DNA of 64,000 bases from Pyxidicoccus caerfyrddinensis (GTDB lineage: Bacteria; Myxococcota; Myxococcia; Myxococcales; Myxococcaceae): the NCBI RefSeq assembly GCF_010894405.1, contig NZ_JAAIYA010000001.1, positions 865,065-929,064 on the forward strand, given 5' to 3'. Below are positions 35,434-45,174 of this stretch, in pieces; the stretch's first letter is position 1; each line of letters begins with the position of its first letter. The position numbers and the translations under genes are program-made. The notes beneath the pieces are model-generated. The model searched no databases, was not told where the DNA came from, and saw only the letters and a list, made by a program, of their open reading frames with translations.

Positions 35434-36330
35434 ATGGCACTCATCTTCCGCAGGTATTTCTGGCTGGTGAACGGGGCCTTCATCCTGTGCGTCGCGCTGC
35501 TGGCGGCACGCACGGCCAACCTCTTCGTGGAGCTCGCGCTGGCGCCATCCGTCTCCGGCACCCCACCCTCGCGCGCTCCGTCAGCCACGCCCTCGGAAGA
35601 GGCACGCGTGTCATTGGATGGCCCGCGCTTCGCGAAGCTCATCGGGCTGACCTTCGGCAAGGACGAGCCCCCCGTGGTCGAGCCCAGAGGCGAAGAGGTC
35701 GCCACGGGCCCCGTCAGGAGCGCGCTGCGCGTGAAGCTCCTGGGCACGCTGGTGGCGAGTGACACGCAGTGGTCGCTCGCCTCCATCCAGGACCTGGAGA
35801 CCCAACGCGCCAGGAGCATCATGGTCGGCGATGACTTGATGGGCGCGCGAATCCTCTCCATCGAGCGCGAGCGAATCATCGTCTCCGCCAACAACCGCGA
35901 GGAGTTCATCGACGGCGAAGCCTCGCCCACGATGAATGCCGCGCCCGCCCTGACCCGCACGGCGCCTACCGCGAGCCCTGGCCCCGAGAGTGGCATCCGC
36001 GCCGTCGGCGAGCACGCCTACGAGATTCCCAACGAGGAGCTCCAGAACGCGCTGTCGCGACTGGACCAACTGTCCACGCAGGCGCGCGCCCTGCCGGCCT
36101 TCGAAAACGGCCAGTCCGTGGGCTTCAAGCTCGCCGCCATCCGGCCAAACTCGCTCTACTCGAAGATTGGCCTCCAGAACGGTGACGTGCTCAAGCGCAT
36201 CAACGGCCTGACGCTCGACTCACCCGAGCGCGTGCTGGAGGCCTTCACGAAGCTGCGCGAGGCACGGCACATCGAGCTGGACATCGACCGGGGCGGCGGC
36301 CCGGTCCGCAAGGTCTACGACGTGCGCTGA
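35434..36330 (+). CDS. gspC: GspC-like protein of type II secretion
   Basis: 298 residues. The order is a short cytoplasmic start, one membrane helix (about 10-30), a linker, a GspC HR domain (about 90-160: VKLLGTLVASDTQWSLASIQ, SIMVGDDLMGARILSIERER), and a C-terminal PDZ domain (about 190-298). GspC connects the inner-membrane platform to the outer-membrane secretin. No gspD, gspE or other T2SS gene is in the window, so this copy is away from any visible cluster. Name assigned by architecture; another function is possible. Confidence 0.8.
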   Translation: MALIFRRYFWLVNGAFILCVALLAARTANLFVELALAPSVSGTPPSRAPSATPSEEARVSLDGPRFAKLIGLTFGKDEPPVVEPRGEEVATGPVRSALRVKLLGTLVASDTQWSLASIQDLETQRARSIMVGDDLMGARILSIERERIIVSANNREEFIDGEASPTMNAAPALTRTAPTASPGPESGIRAVGEHAYEIPNEELQNALSRLDQLSTQARALPAFENGQSVGFKLAAIRPNSLYSKIGLQNGDVLKRINGLTLDSPERVLEAFTKLREARHIELDIDRGGGPVRKVYDVR

Positions 36331-36346
36331 CGCCGGGCCCGCGTCC

Positions 36347-38320
36347 TCACCCGACGGACGCGGCCGCCTGCGCCAGCTTCTCCTGCGCCGCTTCCCACCG
36401 GGCATAGAGGCTCTCCAGCTCCTCCTTGCCAGCGCGGTGCGTGTCCATCAACGGCTTGGCGCGCGCGAAGTCGTTGTAGAGGACTGGGTCCGCGAGCTGC
36501 GCCTCGCGCTCCTTCTGCTCGGACTCCAGCGCGGCGATGCGCTCCTCCAGCTTCGCAATCTCCTTCTTGATGGGGCCCTCCACCACGCTGCGGCGCTGGC
36601 GCGCCTCGGCCTCCATGCGCTTGCGGTCCTTCTCCGTCACCGGGCCCGTGGACGTCTTGTCACCCCGGACCGCGCCCGCCGCCGTGGCGGCAGCCTCCGC
36701 CGCTGCCTGGCGGAGCTTCTCCTGGTGGTACAGGTAGTCGTCCAGGTTGCCCGGGTGCGGCGTCAGCTTCCCGTCCGCGACTTCCCACACGTGCGTGGAC
36801 AGGCCGTTGATGAAGCTGCGGTTGTGGCTGACGAAGAGCAGCGTGCCCGTGTAGCTCTTCAGCGCCTCAATCAGCATCTCGGACGAGTCCAGGTCCAGGT
36901 GGTTGGTGGGCTCGTCCATCAGCAGGAAGTTGGAGGGCACCAGCAGCAGCTTGGCCAGCGCCACGCGCGCGCGCTCGCCGCCGCTGAGCACGCCGATGGG
37001 CTTGTCCACGTCGTCGCCGCTGAAGAGGAACGCGCCCAGCACGCCGCGCACGTAGCTCTCCGGCTTGTCCGCCGCGAGCGGCCGCACCTCTTCGATGATG
37101 GTGTTCTGCCGGTCCAGCTTGTCCGCGTGGTGCTGCGCGTAATAGCCCACCACCACGTTGTGCCCGAGCGTCACCTTCCCCGTGTCCGGGGCCAGCTCGC
37201 CCGCCACCATCCTCAGCAGCGTCGTCTTGCCCGCGCCGTTCGCGCCCACCACGGCGATGCGCTGCCCGCGCTCCAAGCGCGCGGACAGGCCGTTGTAGAC
37301 GGTCTGCGCGCCGTACTTCTTGGTGATGCCCTCCAGCGTCACCACGTCGCGACCGCTCCGGTCCACCTCCGGGAAGCGGAAGCGCATCGTGCTCCGCTCC
37401 TCGAGCACCTGCACCTTCTCCATCTTCTCCAGCATCTTCGCGCGGCTCTGCGCCTGCCGCGCCTTGGTGGCCTTGGCGCCGAACCGGTCGATGAAGCCCT
37501 GCAGCTCCGCGCGACGGGCCTCCACCTTCTCGGCGCGGGCCTTGAGCAGCTCCTTCTCCTCCGCGCGCAGCCGCTTGTAGTCGTCGTAGTTTCCGGCGTA
37601 CTCGCGCACGCCCTCCATCTCCAGCGACACCACGCGGTTGATCTGCCGGTTGAGGAAGTCCTTGTCGTGCGAGATGAGGATCAGCGCCTTGTTGGAGCGG
37701 CGCAGGAAGTCGTCGAACCACGTGAGCGTGGGCACGTCCAGGTGGTTGGTGGGCTCGTCGAGCAGGAGCAGGTCCGGGTCCTGGAGGAGCAACCCGGCCA
37801 GCGCCGCGCGCATGCGCCAGCCGCCGGAGAGCGCCGAGGTGGGCTTGAGCAGGTCCGCGTCCCGGAACCCCAGGCCCTTGAGGATGCGCTCGGCGTGGTG
37901 CTTGCCGTAGCGGTTCTCGAAGTCGTCCAGCTCGGCGTGCAGGTCCGAGAGGGACTGGGACAGCTCCAGTTGGTCGTCCTCATCGGTGGCCTCGGCGAGC
38001 GCGGCCTCCGTCTCCCGGAGCCGGGCCTCCATGGTGTCGCGGCCGGGGACGGTGCTCATCACGGCTTCCACCACCGTGCCCTCGGGCAGGCCGGCGATTT
38101 CCTGGGGCAGGTACCCCGCGCGGGCCTTCCGGGCGTACTGCACCGTGCCGGAGTCGGGCTGGTTCACCCCGGCCAATATCTTCATCAACGAGCTCTTGCC
38201 CGTCCCGTTGGCGCCGACGAGACCTACACGGTCCCTGGGTCCGAGAGTGAAGTTGTCGTTGTCGAAGAGGACCTTCTTTCCATAGGAGAGACAGAGGTCC
38301 TGGGCAATGACGAGGCTCAT
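36347..38320 (-). CDS. ABC-F family ATPase
   Basis: 657 residues from ATG 38320. The frame remains open far upstream, antisense to the kinase gene; that is a shadow. It has two ABC cassettes: Walker A GANGTGKSS and GANGAGKTT, signatures LSGGWRMR and LSGGERARVALA, and Walker B LLLDEPTNHLD and LLMDEPTNHLD. It has no membrane domain. A basic linker joins the cassettes, and a C-terminal coiled coil of about 110 residues (KLEERIAALESEQKE) follows. ABC-F proteins act on the ribosome (Uup/EttA/YheS types) or in antibiotic resistance; the coiled-coil tail suggests the Uup/YheS side. It is divergent from the kinase gene. Confidence 0.92.
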   Translation of the reverse strand: MSLVIAQDLCLSYGKKVLFDNDNFTLGPRDRVGLVGANGTGKSSLMKILAGVNQPDSGTVQYARKARAGYLPQEIAGLPEGTVVEAVMSTVPGRDTMEARLRETEAALAEATDEDDQLELSQSLSDLHAELDDFENRYGKHHAERILKGLGFRDADLLKPTSALSGGWRMRAALAGLLLQDPDLLLLDEPTNHLDVPTLTWFDDFLRRSNKALILISHDKDFLNRQINRVVSLEMEGVREYAGNYDDYKRLRAEEKELLKARAEKVEARRAELQGFIDRFGAKATKARQAQSRAKMLEKMEKVQVLEERSTMRFRFPEVDRSGRDVVTLEGITKKYGAQTVYNGLSARLERGQRIAVVGANGAGKTTLLRMVAGELAPDTGKVTLGHNVVVGYYAQHHADKLDRQNTIIEEVRPLAADKPESYVRGVLGAFLFSGDDVDKPIGVLSGGERARVALAKLLLVPSNFLLMDEPTNHLDLDSSEMLIEALKSYTGTLLFVSHNRSFINGLSTHVWEVADGKLTPHPGNLDDYLYHQEKLRQAAAEAAATAAGAVRGDKTSTGPVTEKDRKRMEAEARQRRSVVEGPIKKEIAKLEERIAALESEQKEREAQLADPVLYNDFARAKPLMDTHRAGKEELESLYARWEAAQEKLAQAAASVG

Positions 38321-38404
38321 GGCGGGCGGGGATGTAACAGCCCTCGGGCCCCTCGGGAACGTCAGATATGCCTGCTCGGTCGCCCCGGGGCCTTCCAGCC
38401 CCTT

Positions 38405-38433
38405 TTCGCAGCCGGCCAGGGCCTGCCTATACT
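38405..38433 (+). promoter_or_regulatory. Sigma-70-like promoter of the Ser/Thr kinase gene
   Basis: TTCGCA (38405-38410), a 17-bp spacer, TATACT (38428-38433). The start would be near 38440, only about 4 nt before the ATG at 38444. The mRNA would be nearly leaderless. Confidence 0.45.
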
Positions 38434-38443
38434 CCCGCCCCAC

Positions 38444-40135
<1,692 letters not shown>

Positions 40136-40160
40136 CACGGCGCATCGCAGGTGGACCGAC

Positions 40161-40178
40161 GCGGGCAGGGCCGCCCGC
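40161..40178 (+). terminator. Hairpin after the kinase gene
   Basis: GCGGGC (40161-40166), AGGGCC, GCCCGC (40173-40178), with further GACGC/GCGTC pairing outside. It is 25 bp past the stop and lacks a U-tract. Confidence 0.45.
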
Positions 40179-40278
40179 GCGTCACATCCTGACGCGGACG
40201 CGTCCCACGGCGACGCAAGCCCGGGCGCTCCCTCGGAGACAAGGCGCACCGCACGCGCCAGTCCGCGCGCGTTCCACC

Positions 40279-40302
40279 GGGCCGACCTGTCAGGTCCGGC
40301 CC
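40279..40302. other. Strong hairpin upstream of the cytochrome gene
   Basis: GGGCCGACCT pairs with AGGTC-C-GGCCC with one bulged C and a 3-base loop, 59 bp before the ATG. It could end kinase transcription or be a leader structure. Confidence 0.45.
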
Positions 40303-40361
40303 TTGCACTCGGAGTCCGGGCTGTCGCCCTGGGCCACACCCCTTCCTCCGAGGTCACCCCG

Positions 40362-41777
40362 ATGAACGTCCTTTCGCCACGAGTGCGCCGCCTGCTGCTG
40401 GCCGGTGCACTTGCCAGCGCCGCCATCCTCGCCTGTACCACCGCCTCGTCCACCGGGCCGAAGCCGCCCGGAGATACCCAGACGGGCGGCGCGCAGGGCC
40501 TCCCCCAGGCGTGCAACCCGGACCCGACGTGCCCGGGCTCCACATGCGCCACGTCCATCACCCCCGCGCTCTCCAGCCCGCCCGTGAATGCGTGCCCGCG
40601 CTTCGGTGAGAGCCAGAGCGACGTGGACGTCTACTCGTGGAACACCTTCGTCGCGATGAACTGGCCGGCGGACACGAGCACCTGTCTGCCGAACACGGGG
40701 AGCAGCATCCTCGGTGGGCAGGGGCCGGTGGTCTGGGAGACGTACCCCCAGGACACGGACATCTTCGTGGCGCCGGACGCGGGCGCTCCCGGCAAGTGGT
40801 GCACGTTCAACACGCCGGCCGCCGTCGAGAAGCAGCTGCTGCGGCTGCGGCGGGCGACTCCCGCCGAGCGGCTCCAGGTGGCCGCCGGCCACGTGGACAA
40901 GGTGCTGGTGAGCGACTCCAAGGCCTCGGACCTCCTCGCGGAGCGGTTCAGCGGAATCGGCCAGGCCGTCGGTGGGCCGCTCACGGACCAGAATGGCCGC
41001 TTCGTCCGCTACGAGAAGCGCGTCAACCTGGACGAGTACAACTACCTCATCGCCAACAACCTCTGGAACGCGGCCGGGCAGAACGGCGTGACGGTGAGCT
41101 TCCCCACTGGCCCCGACCAGAACCCCGGCCCGTGTGACGGTGGGCCCTGCGGCCCGGTGGGCGCGATGGAGATCAAGGCGTCGTGGAAGGTGTTGAGCGC
41201 GCAGGAGATTGCCGGCAAGCGCTTCTACATGCGCCAGGCGTGGGTCTTCAACGACGAGGCCGGAGACCCGAGCCCCGGCAAGAACCCCGTCACCGTGGGC
41301 CTGGTGGGCCTGCACATCATCCACAAGACGAGCACGCAGACCACGTGGTTCTGGTCCACCTTCGAGCAGGTGGACAACACCACGTCCTCCTTCTTCAACC
41401 CGCACTGCTCCGACTGCAAGGACAACACGCAGACGGCGAAGAAGCCGTACACGGAGCTGGCGCCGGATGGCGGTCCACTCAACGCGCCCGTGCAGGTGGT
41501 GCGCACCACGCCCATCCAGGCCACGGGAACCTCTCCCGGACTCAACGAATACTACCGAGGCCTGCTCAAGGGCTCCGTCTGGGCGAACTACCAGCTCATC
41601 AGCACCCAGTGGGCCACGGGCGGCGCGCCCCAGGGCACGCCCACGCCGCTGGCCAACGTGACGATGGAGACCTTCATCCAGCCGAAGGCGAGCTGCCTCG
41701 GCTGTCACAAGGGCGCGACGACGGCGGACGGGGGCGCGTCCGCCGACTTCAGCTTCCTGCTGGGCGAGGCGCAGTAG
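40362..41777 (+). CDS. Lipoprotein c-type cytochrome-like
   Basis: 471 residues. The signal peptide ends in a lipobox (AAILAC), giving an N-terminal lipid anchor. Numerous cysteines in the first 70 residues could form disulphides. Near the C-terminus is a single haem-binding motif CLGCH (445-449), in KASCLGCHKGA. The large region between is all beta/coil with many conserved aromatics (YSWNTFVAMNWPAD, TWFWSTFEQVDNT). It resembles a family of uncharacterised secreted cytochrome-like proteins. Covalent haem attachment is inferred, and redox partners are unknown. It converges with the sirtuin gene with only 6 bp between stops. Confidence 0.8.
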   Translation: MNVLSPRVRRLLLAGALASAAILACTTASSTGPKPPGDTQTGGAQGLPQACNPDPTCPGSTCATSITPALSSPPVNACPRFGESQSDVDVYSWNTFVAMNWPADTSTCLPNTGSSILGGQGPVVWETYPQDTDIFVAPDAGAPGKWCTFNTPAAVEKQLLRLRRATPAERLQVAAGHVDKVLVSDSKASDLLAERFSGIGQAVGGPLTDQNGRFVRYEKRVNLDEYNYLIANNLWNAAGQNGVTVSFPTGPDQNPGPCDGGPCGPVGAMEIKASWKVLSAQEIAGKRFYMRQAWVFNDEAGDPSPGKNPVTVGLVGLHIIHKTSTQTTWFWSTFEQVDNTTSSFFNPHCSDCKDNTQTAKKPYTELAPDGGPLNAPVQVVRTTPIQATGTSPGLNEYYRGLLKGSVWANYQLISTQWATGGAPQGTPTPLANVTMETFIQPKASCLGCHKGATTADGGASADFSFLLGEAQ

Positions 41778-41783
41778 CCGCGC

Positions 41784-42521
41784 TCACCCCAGCTTCGCCA
41801 GCTTCGGGAGCACCTCGCCGCTCTTGCCGGTGATGGTGTTCTCGAAGCGGTTGGAGTTCTGCGCCGGGTCCAGGTTCACGAGCCACGTCTCCCCGCCGGC
41901 CGCGCGCACGTGGTCCACGATGCCCGCCGCCGGATAGACGAGGCCGGACGTGCCCGCCGCGAGGAAGATGAACCGCCCACCCGACGTGGAGCCGCGCAGC
42001 GCGAAGTCCTCGATGCGCTGCATGTCCGCCGGGTCCAGGTACTCGCCGAACCAGACGATGTGCGGACGCAGCCTGCCGCCGCACGCGTCGCAGGTGGGCA
42101 CCGTGCCCACCGGGTACACGGTGGTGTCGTCGAACGGCGCACGCTTGCACATGCTGCATCGCGTCTTGAAGAGGTTGCCGTGCATCTCCACCACGCGGTT
42201 GCTGCCCGCCCGCCGGTGCAGGCCGTCCACGTTCTGGGTGGCCAGGAGGAAGCGGTCGCCGAGGTGACGCTCCCAGGCCACCAGCGCGTCATGGCCGGGG
42301 TTGGGGTGCACGGCGGCGGCGCCCGCCCGGCGCTGCGAGTAGAAGCGCCACACCAGCGTCGGGTCCTTCCCGAAGCCCTGGGGCGAGGCCACGTCTTCAA
42401 TGGGATGGTTCTCCCAGAGTCCGTCCATTCCACGGAAGGTCGGGACTCCGCTCTCGGCGGAGACGCCCGCTCCGGTGAGGACGAGCAGCCAGGTCTTCGA
42501 GTCCAGGATGAGCTGTTCCAT
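41784..42521 (-). CDS. NAD-dependent protein deacylase (Sir2 family)
   Basis: 245 residues. Sirtuin motifs: GAGVSAESGVPTFRG (NAD binding), TQNVDGLH, catalytic His114 in VEMHGN, zinc ligands Cys122/125/144/147 and GTSG. The FYSQRR segment supplies Tyr61 and Arg64, the YxxR pair that marks class III sirtuins (CobB, SIRT5) acting on succinyl- and malonyl-lysine as well as acetyl-lysine. It should remove acyl groups from lysines in cytoplasmic proteins. Divergent from the free-Met reductase gene. Confidence 0.93.
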   Translation of the reverse strand: MEQLILDSKTWLLVLTGAGVSAESGVPTFRGMDGLWENHPIEDVASPQGFGKDPTLVWRFYSQRRAGAAAVHPNPGHDALVAWERHLGDRFLLATQNVDGLHRRAGSNRVVEMHGNLFKTRCSMCKRAPFDDTTVYPVGTVPTCDACGGRLRPHIVWFGEYLDPADMQRIEDFALRGSTSGGRFIFLAAGTSGLVYPAAGIVDHVRAAGGETWLVNLDPAQNSNRFENTITGKSGEVLPKLAKLG

Positions 42522-42621
42522 GACGCCTCTCGTGCGGCGGGAAATGATTCAGGGTATTGAGGGACGACGACTTCGCCGGGGCCTGACGCCCTGGTGACGT
42601 TCCCCTTCCGAGGTCCCCATC

Positions 42622-43107
42622 ATGGCGGAAGTCACCCTGGATCTGCGCGGCATGCCGAAGGCGGAGGCCTACGCGGAACTGAAGCAACACGCCCTCGCGG
42701 TGCTCGAGGGCATTGACGACGACATCGCGGGCATGGCGTCCATGAGCTGCCTGCTGCACCACGCCTTCGGGCATTTGTGGACGGGCTTCTACCGGGTGGT
42801 GACGCCGGGCAAGCTGCTGCGCGTGGGGCCCTACCAGGGCACGCTCGGGTGCCTGGAAATCACGTTCGGCAAGGGGGTCTGCGGCACGTCCGCGGCGAAG
42901 GGCGAGACGCTGGTGGTGGCCGACGTGCATGCCTTCCCCGGCCACATCACGTGCGATGGGCGCTCGGCGTCGGAAATCGTCGTCCCGGTGTTCGGCAGGA
43001 ATCGCGAGCTCATCGCCGTGCTCGACATCGACTCCGAGCACAAGGGCACGTTCGACGACGTGGACCGCCGCGAGCTGGAAGATTTGATGCGCTGGTTCCA
43101 GAAGTAA
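42622..43107 (+). CDS. msrC: Free methionine-(R)-sulfoxide reductase (GAF type)
   Basis: 161 residues, one GAF domain. The signature VGPYQGTLGCLEITFGKGVC, then HITCDGRSASEIVVPV, is that of fRMsr, which reduces free Met-R-sulfoxide. Three cysteines, Cys77, Cys87 and Cys111, have the same spacing as the catalytic and resolving set in E. coli (84, 94, 118). DIDSEHKGTFDDVD is also typical. No membrane segment. The gene starts with ATG after GAGG and converges with psuG at a strong terminator. Confidence 0.92.
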   Translation: MAEVTLDLRGMPKAEAYAELKQHALAVLEGIDDDIAGMASMSCLLHHAFGHLWTGFYRVVTPGKLLRVGPYQGTLGCLEITFGKGVCGTSAAKGETLVVADVHAFPGHITCDGRSASEIVVPVFGRNRELIAVLDIDSEHKGTFDDVDRRELEDLMRWFQK

Positions 43108-43116
43108 CACGGTGAC

Positions 43117-43142
43117 GCGAGGGCGGAGCGTGCCGCCCTCGC
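43117..43142. terminator. Bidirectional terminator between msrC and psuG
   Basis: GCGAGGGCGG (43117-43126) and CCGCCCTCGC (43133-43142) form a perfect 10-bp stem with a 6-base loop between two convergent genes. Confidence 0.7.
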
Positions 43143-43149
43143 CTCCCGC

Positions 43150-44061
43150 TCAGCCCTTGCGCGCGTAGGCCACGGCGAGCTGGCCTGCGAAGCGGGCGTT
43201 GTTGATGAGCAGCGCCAGGTTGGCCTTGAGCGTCTTGCCGCCGGTGCGCTTGGCCATCTCCGACAGGAGGAACGGCGTCACGGCCTTGCCGCGCACGCCC
43301 TGCCGGTCCGCGTCCGCGAGCGTGGAGGCGATGTGCAGCTCCACCTCGTTGCGAGGCAGCGAGGTCTCCTCGGGCGGGGGCACGGTGTAGAGCAGGCCGC
43401 CCTGCCCCAGCGTCTCGAAGCGGGCGCGGGCGATGCGCGCGGCCGTGTCCACGTCGTCCACGCGGTGCTCCAGCTTCAGGCCGGAGCCACGGCTGTAGAA
43501 GGACGGCAGCTCGTCGGTGCCCACGCCGATGACGGGCACGCCGGCGGTCTCCAGCAGCTCCATCGTCTTGGGCAGATCCAACACGGACTTGGCGCCCGCG
43601 CACACCACGGCGATGGGGAAGCGGGCCAGCGCGGCGATGTCCTGGGAGATGTCCCAGTGATCCGTCGCTCCCCGGTGCACCCCGCCGATGCCTCCGGTGG
43701 CGAAGACGTGGATGCCGGCGGCGGCGGCAAGCTCGCAGGTGGCGCTGACGGTGGTGCCACCAGAGGCGCGCGTGGCCACGGCAATGGCGAGGTCTCGAGA
43801 GCCCAGCTTGAGCAGGCGCTCCTTGCCCTCGGCGAGCCGGCGCATGGCCGTCTCCTCCAGGCCGATGCACACCTCTCCGTCCACCACGGCGATGGCGGCG
43901 GGAATGGCGCCGGCGCGGCGGACGGCCTCCTCACAGGCGCGAGCAGCGGCCAGGTTGTCCGGGTACGGCAGCCCCTGGGCCACGACGCTCGTCTCCAGTG
44001 CCACCAGGGGTTGCCCAGCGTCGCGAGCGCGCCGCACCTCGTCCGAAAAGCGTAGGTCCAT
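43150..44061 (-). CDS. psuG: Pseudouridine-5'-phosphate glycosidase
   Basis: 303 residues from ATG 44061. PsuG splits pseudouridine 5'-phosphate to uracil and ribose 5-phosphate. Diagnostic sequence is ALETSVVAQGLPYPDNLAAA, GGTTVSAT, VFATGGIGGVHRG, VCAGAKSVLDLPKT, GYVGTDELPSFYSR-like IGVGTDELPSFYSRGSG and NARFAGQLA. A kinase (PsuK) usually accompanies it but is absent here. It is divergent from a DMT transporter gene whose longest possible start overlaps its ATG; a link between the two is not proven. Confidence 0.93.
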   Translation of the reverse strand: MDLRFSDEVRRARDAGQPLVALETSVVAQGLPYPDNLAAARACEEAVRRAGAIPAAIAVVDGEVCIGLEETAMRRLAEGKERLLKLGSRDLAIAVATRASGGTTVSATCELAAAAGIHVFATGGIGGVHRGATDHWDISQDIAALARFPIAVVCAGAKSVLDLPKTMELLETAGVPVIGVGTDELPSFYSRGSGLKLEHRVDDVDTAARIARARFETLGQGGLLYTVPPPEETSLPRNEVELHIASTLADADRQGVRGKAVTPFLLSEMAKRTGGKTLKANLALLINNARFAGQLAVAYARKG

Positions 44062-44161
44062 GGGCGCGCGTTTATCCCCCGGCGGGCATGCGGACAAGCG
44101 GGGGCGTAGGGGAAACGTCGGCTTGCACGCGAGAGCGGCTCGCCCTATTCCCTCGGCCGCC

Positions 44162-45073
44162 GTGTCCACCTCCGCCGCCACCGCGACTCCCGCTCCCGCA
44201 CGTACCTTCTCCGCGAATGACCTGGCCATCATCGGCGTGGTCATCGTCTGGGGCACCAACTACACGGTGGTGAAGGAGGCGCTGGCCACGATTCCAGCGC
44301 TGGCCTTCATGTCGCTGCGCTTCACCATCGCCGCGCTGGCCATGGGCGCGCTGCTGCTGGCGGTGGAGGGCTGGAAGCCGCTGCCCCGGAAGACGTTCCT
44401 CAAGCTCACCGCGCTCGGGCTGGTGGGCAACACGGTGTACCAGGTGTGCTTCATCGTCGGGCTGGCGCACACCACCGCGGCGAACAGCGGGATGCTCACG
44501 GCGGTGACGCCGGTGCTGGTGGCCGTGCTCGGGACGATGCTGGGGGTGGAGCGGCTCACCCGGCCACTGGTGACGGGATTGTCACTCGCGGTGGCGGGCA
44601 TGCTGCTGGTGGTGAGCGCGCGAGGCCCGGCGCTCGGCGGGGCGACGTGGCTGGGAGACGGGCTCATCCTCGCGGGCTGCCTGTGCTGGGCGGTGTACAC
44701 GGTGGGCATCCGCTCGGTGGGCACGGAGGTGTCCGCACTGCGAATCACCGCCATCACCATGCTGACCGGTGCGCCCGGCGTGGTGCTCGCCGGAGTGCCG
44801 GCGGTGATGGAGTTGGACACCGCGAGCGTCGGCGTCAACGCGTGGGCCGGAGTGGTGTACTCGGCGCTGGTGCCGCTGGTGCTCTCGTACTTCATCTGGG
44901 GGCGCACCGTGCAGCGAGTGGGCAGCAGCCGCGCGGCGCTCTACAACACGGGCATTCCCGTCGTGGCCGCCCTCACCGCCTGGGCCGTGCGAGGCGAGCG
45001 CCCCACCCTCCTCCAGGTCTTCGGCGCGGGCCTCATCCTCGCGGGCGTGCTGCTCAGCCGGCGCAAGTCGTAG
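44162..45073 (+). CDS. EamA/DMT-family transporter
   Basis: 303 residues from GTG 44162; an in-frame ATG at 44060 would give 337 residues but the extra N-terminus is Arg/Gly-rich and unlike the family. About ten membrane helices with two EamA halves: VIVWGTNYTVVKEAL and LGLVGNTVYQVCFIVGLAHT in the first, GLILAGCLCWAVYTVGIRSV in the second. These export small metabolites or drugs; no substrate is evident. It starts 100 bp from psuG, divergently, and converges with the FHA regulator gene at a clean terminator. Confidence 0.85.
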   Translation: MSTSAATATPAPARTFSANDLAIIGVVIVWGTNYTVVKEALATIPALAFMSLRFTIAALAMGALLLAVEGWKPLPRKTFLKLTALGLVGNTVYQVCFIVGLAHTTAANSGMLTAVTPVLVAVLGTMLGVERLTRPLVTGLSLAVAGMLLVVSARGPALGGATWLGDGLILAGCLCWAVYTVGIRSVGTEVSALRITAITMLTGAPGVVLAGVPAVMELDTASVGVNAWAGVVYSALVPLVLSYFIWGRTVQRVGSSRAALYNTGIPVVAALTAWAVRGERPTLLQVFGAGLILAGVLLSRRKS

Positions 45074-45093
45074 GGAGTCCGCGACGCCCGTGT

Positions 45094-45111
45094 GGACCGG
45101 CGTTCCGGTCC
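45094..45111. terminator. Bidirectional terminator (DMT gene / FHA regulator gene)
   Basis: GGACCGG, loop CGTT, CCGGTCC: a perfect 7-bp stem 20 bp past the transporter stop. Confidence 0.6.
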
Positions 45112-45174
45112 GAGCCTCAGCCGCGCCAGCCGAGCCCGACGGTGCGGCTGTACGCTTCGAGCTCGCGCCACGCC

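Noticed and set aside
36437-38443. In-frame plus-strand extension of the kinase gene
   Set aside because: It is antisense to the ABC-F gene. The family N-terminus, promoter and ATG all place the start at 38444.
40279-40306. A sigma-54-like GG-N10-GC with TTGCA near the cytochrome gene
   Set aside because: GG and TTGCA have correct spacing, but the CAC of the -24 element is absent and the site overlaps a hairpin, so it is probably chance.
44060-44161. Longer start (ATG 44060) for the DMT transporter
   Set aside because: The added residues are Arg/Gly-rich rather than family-like, and the ATG shares bases with the psuG start.
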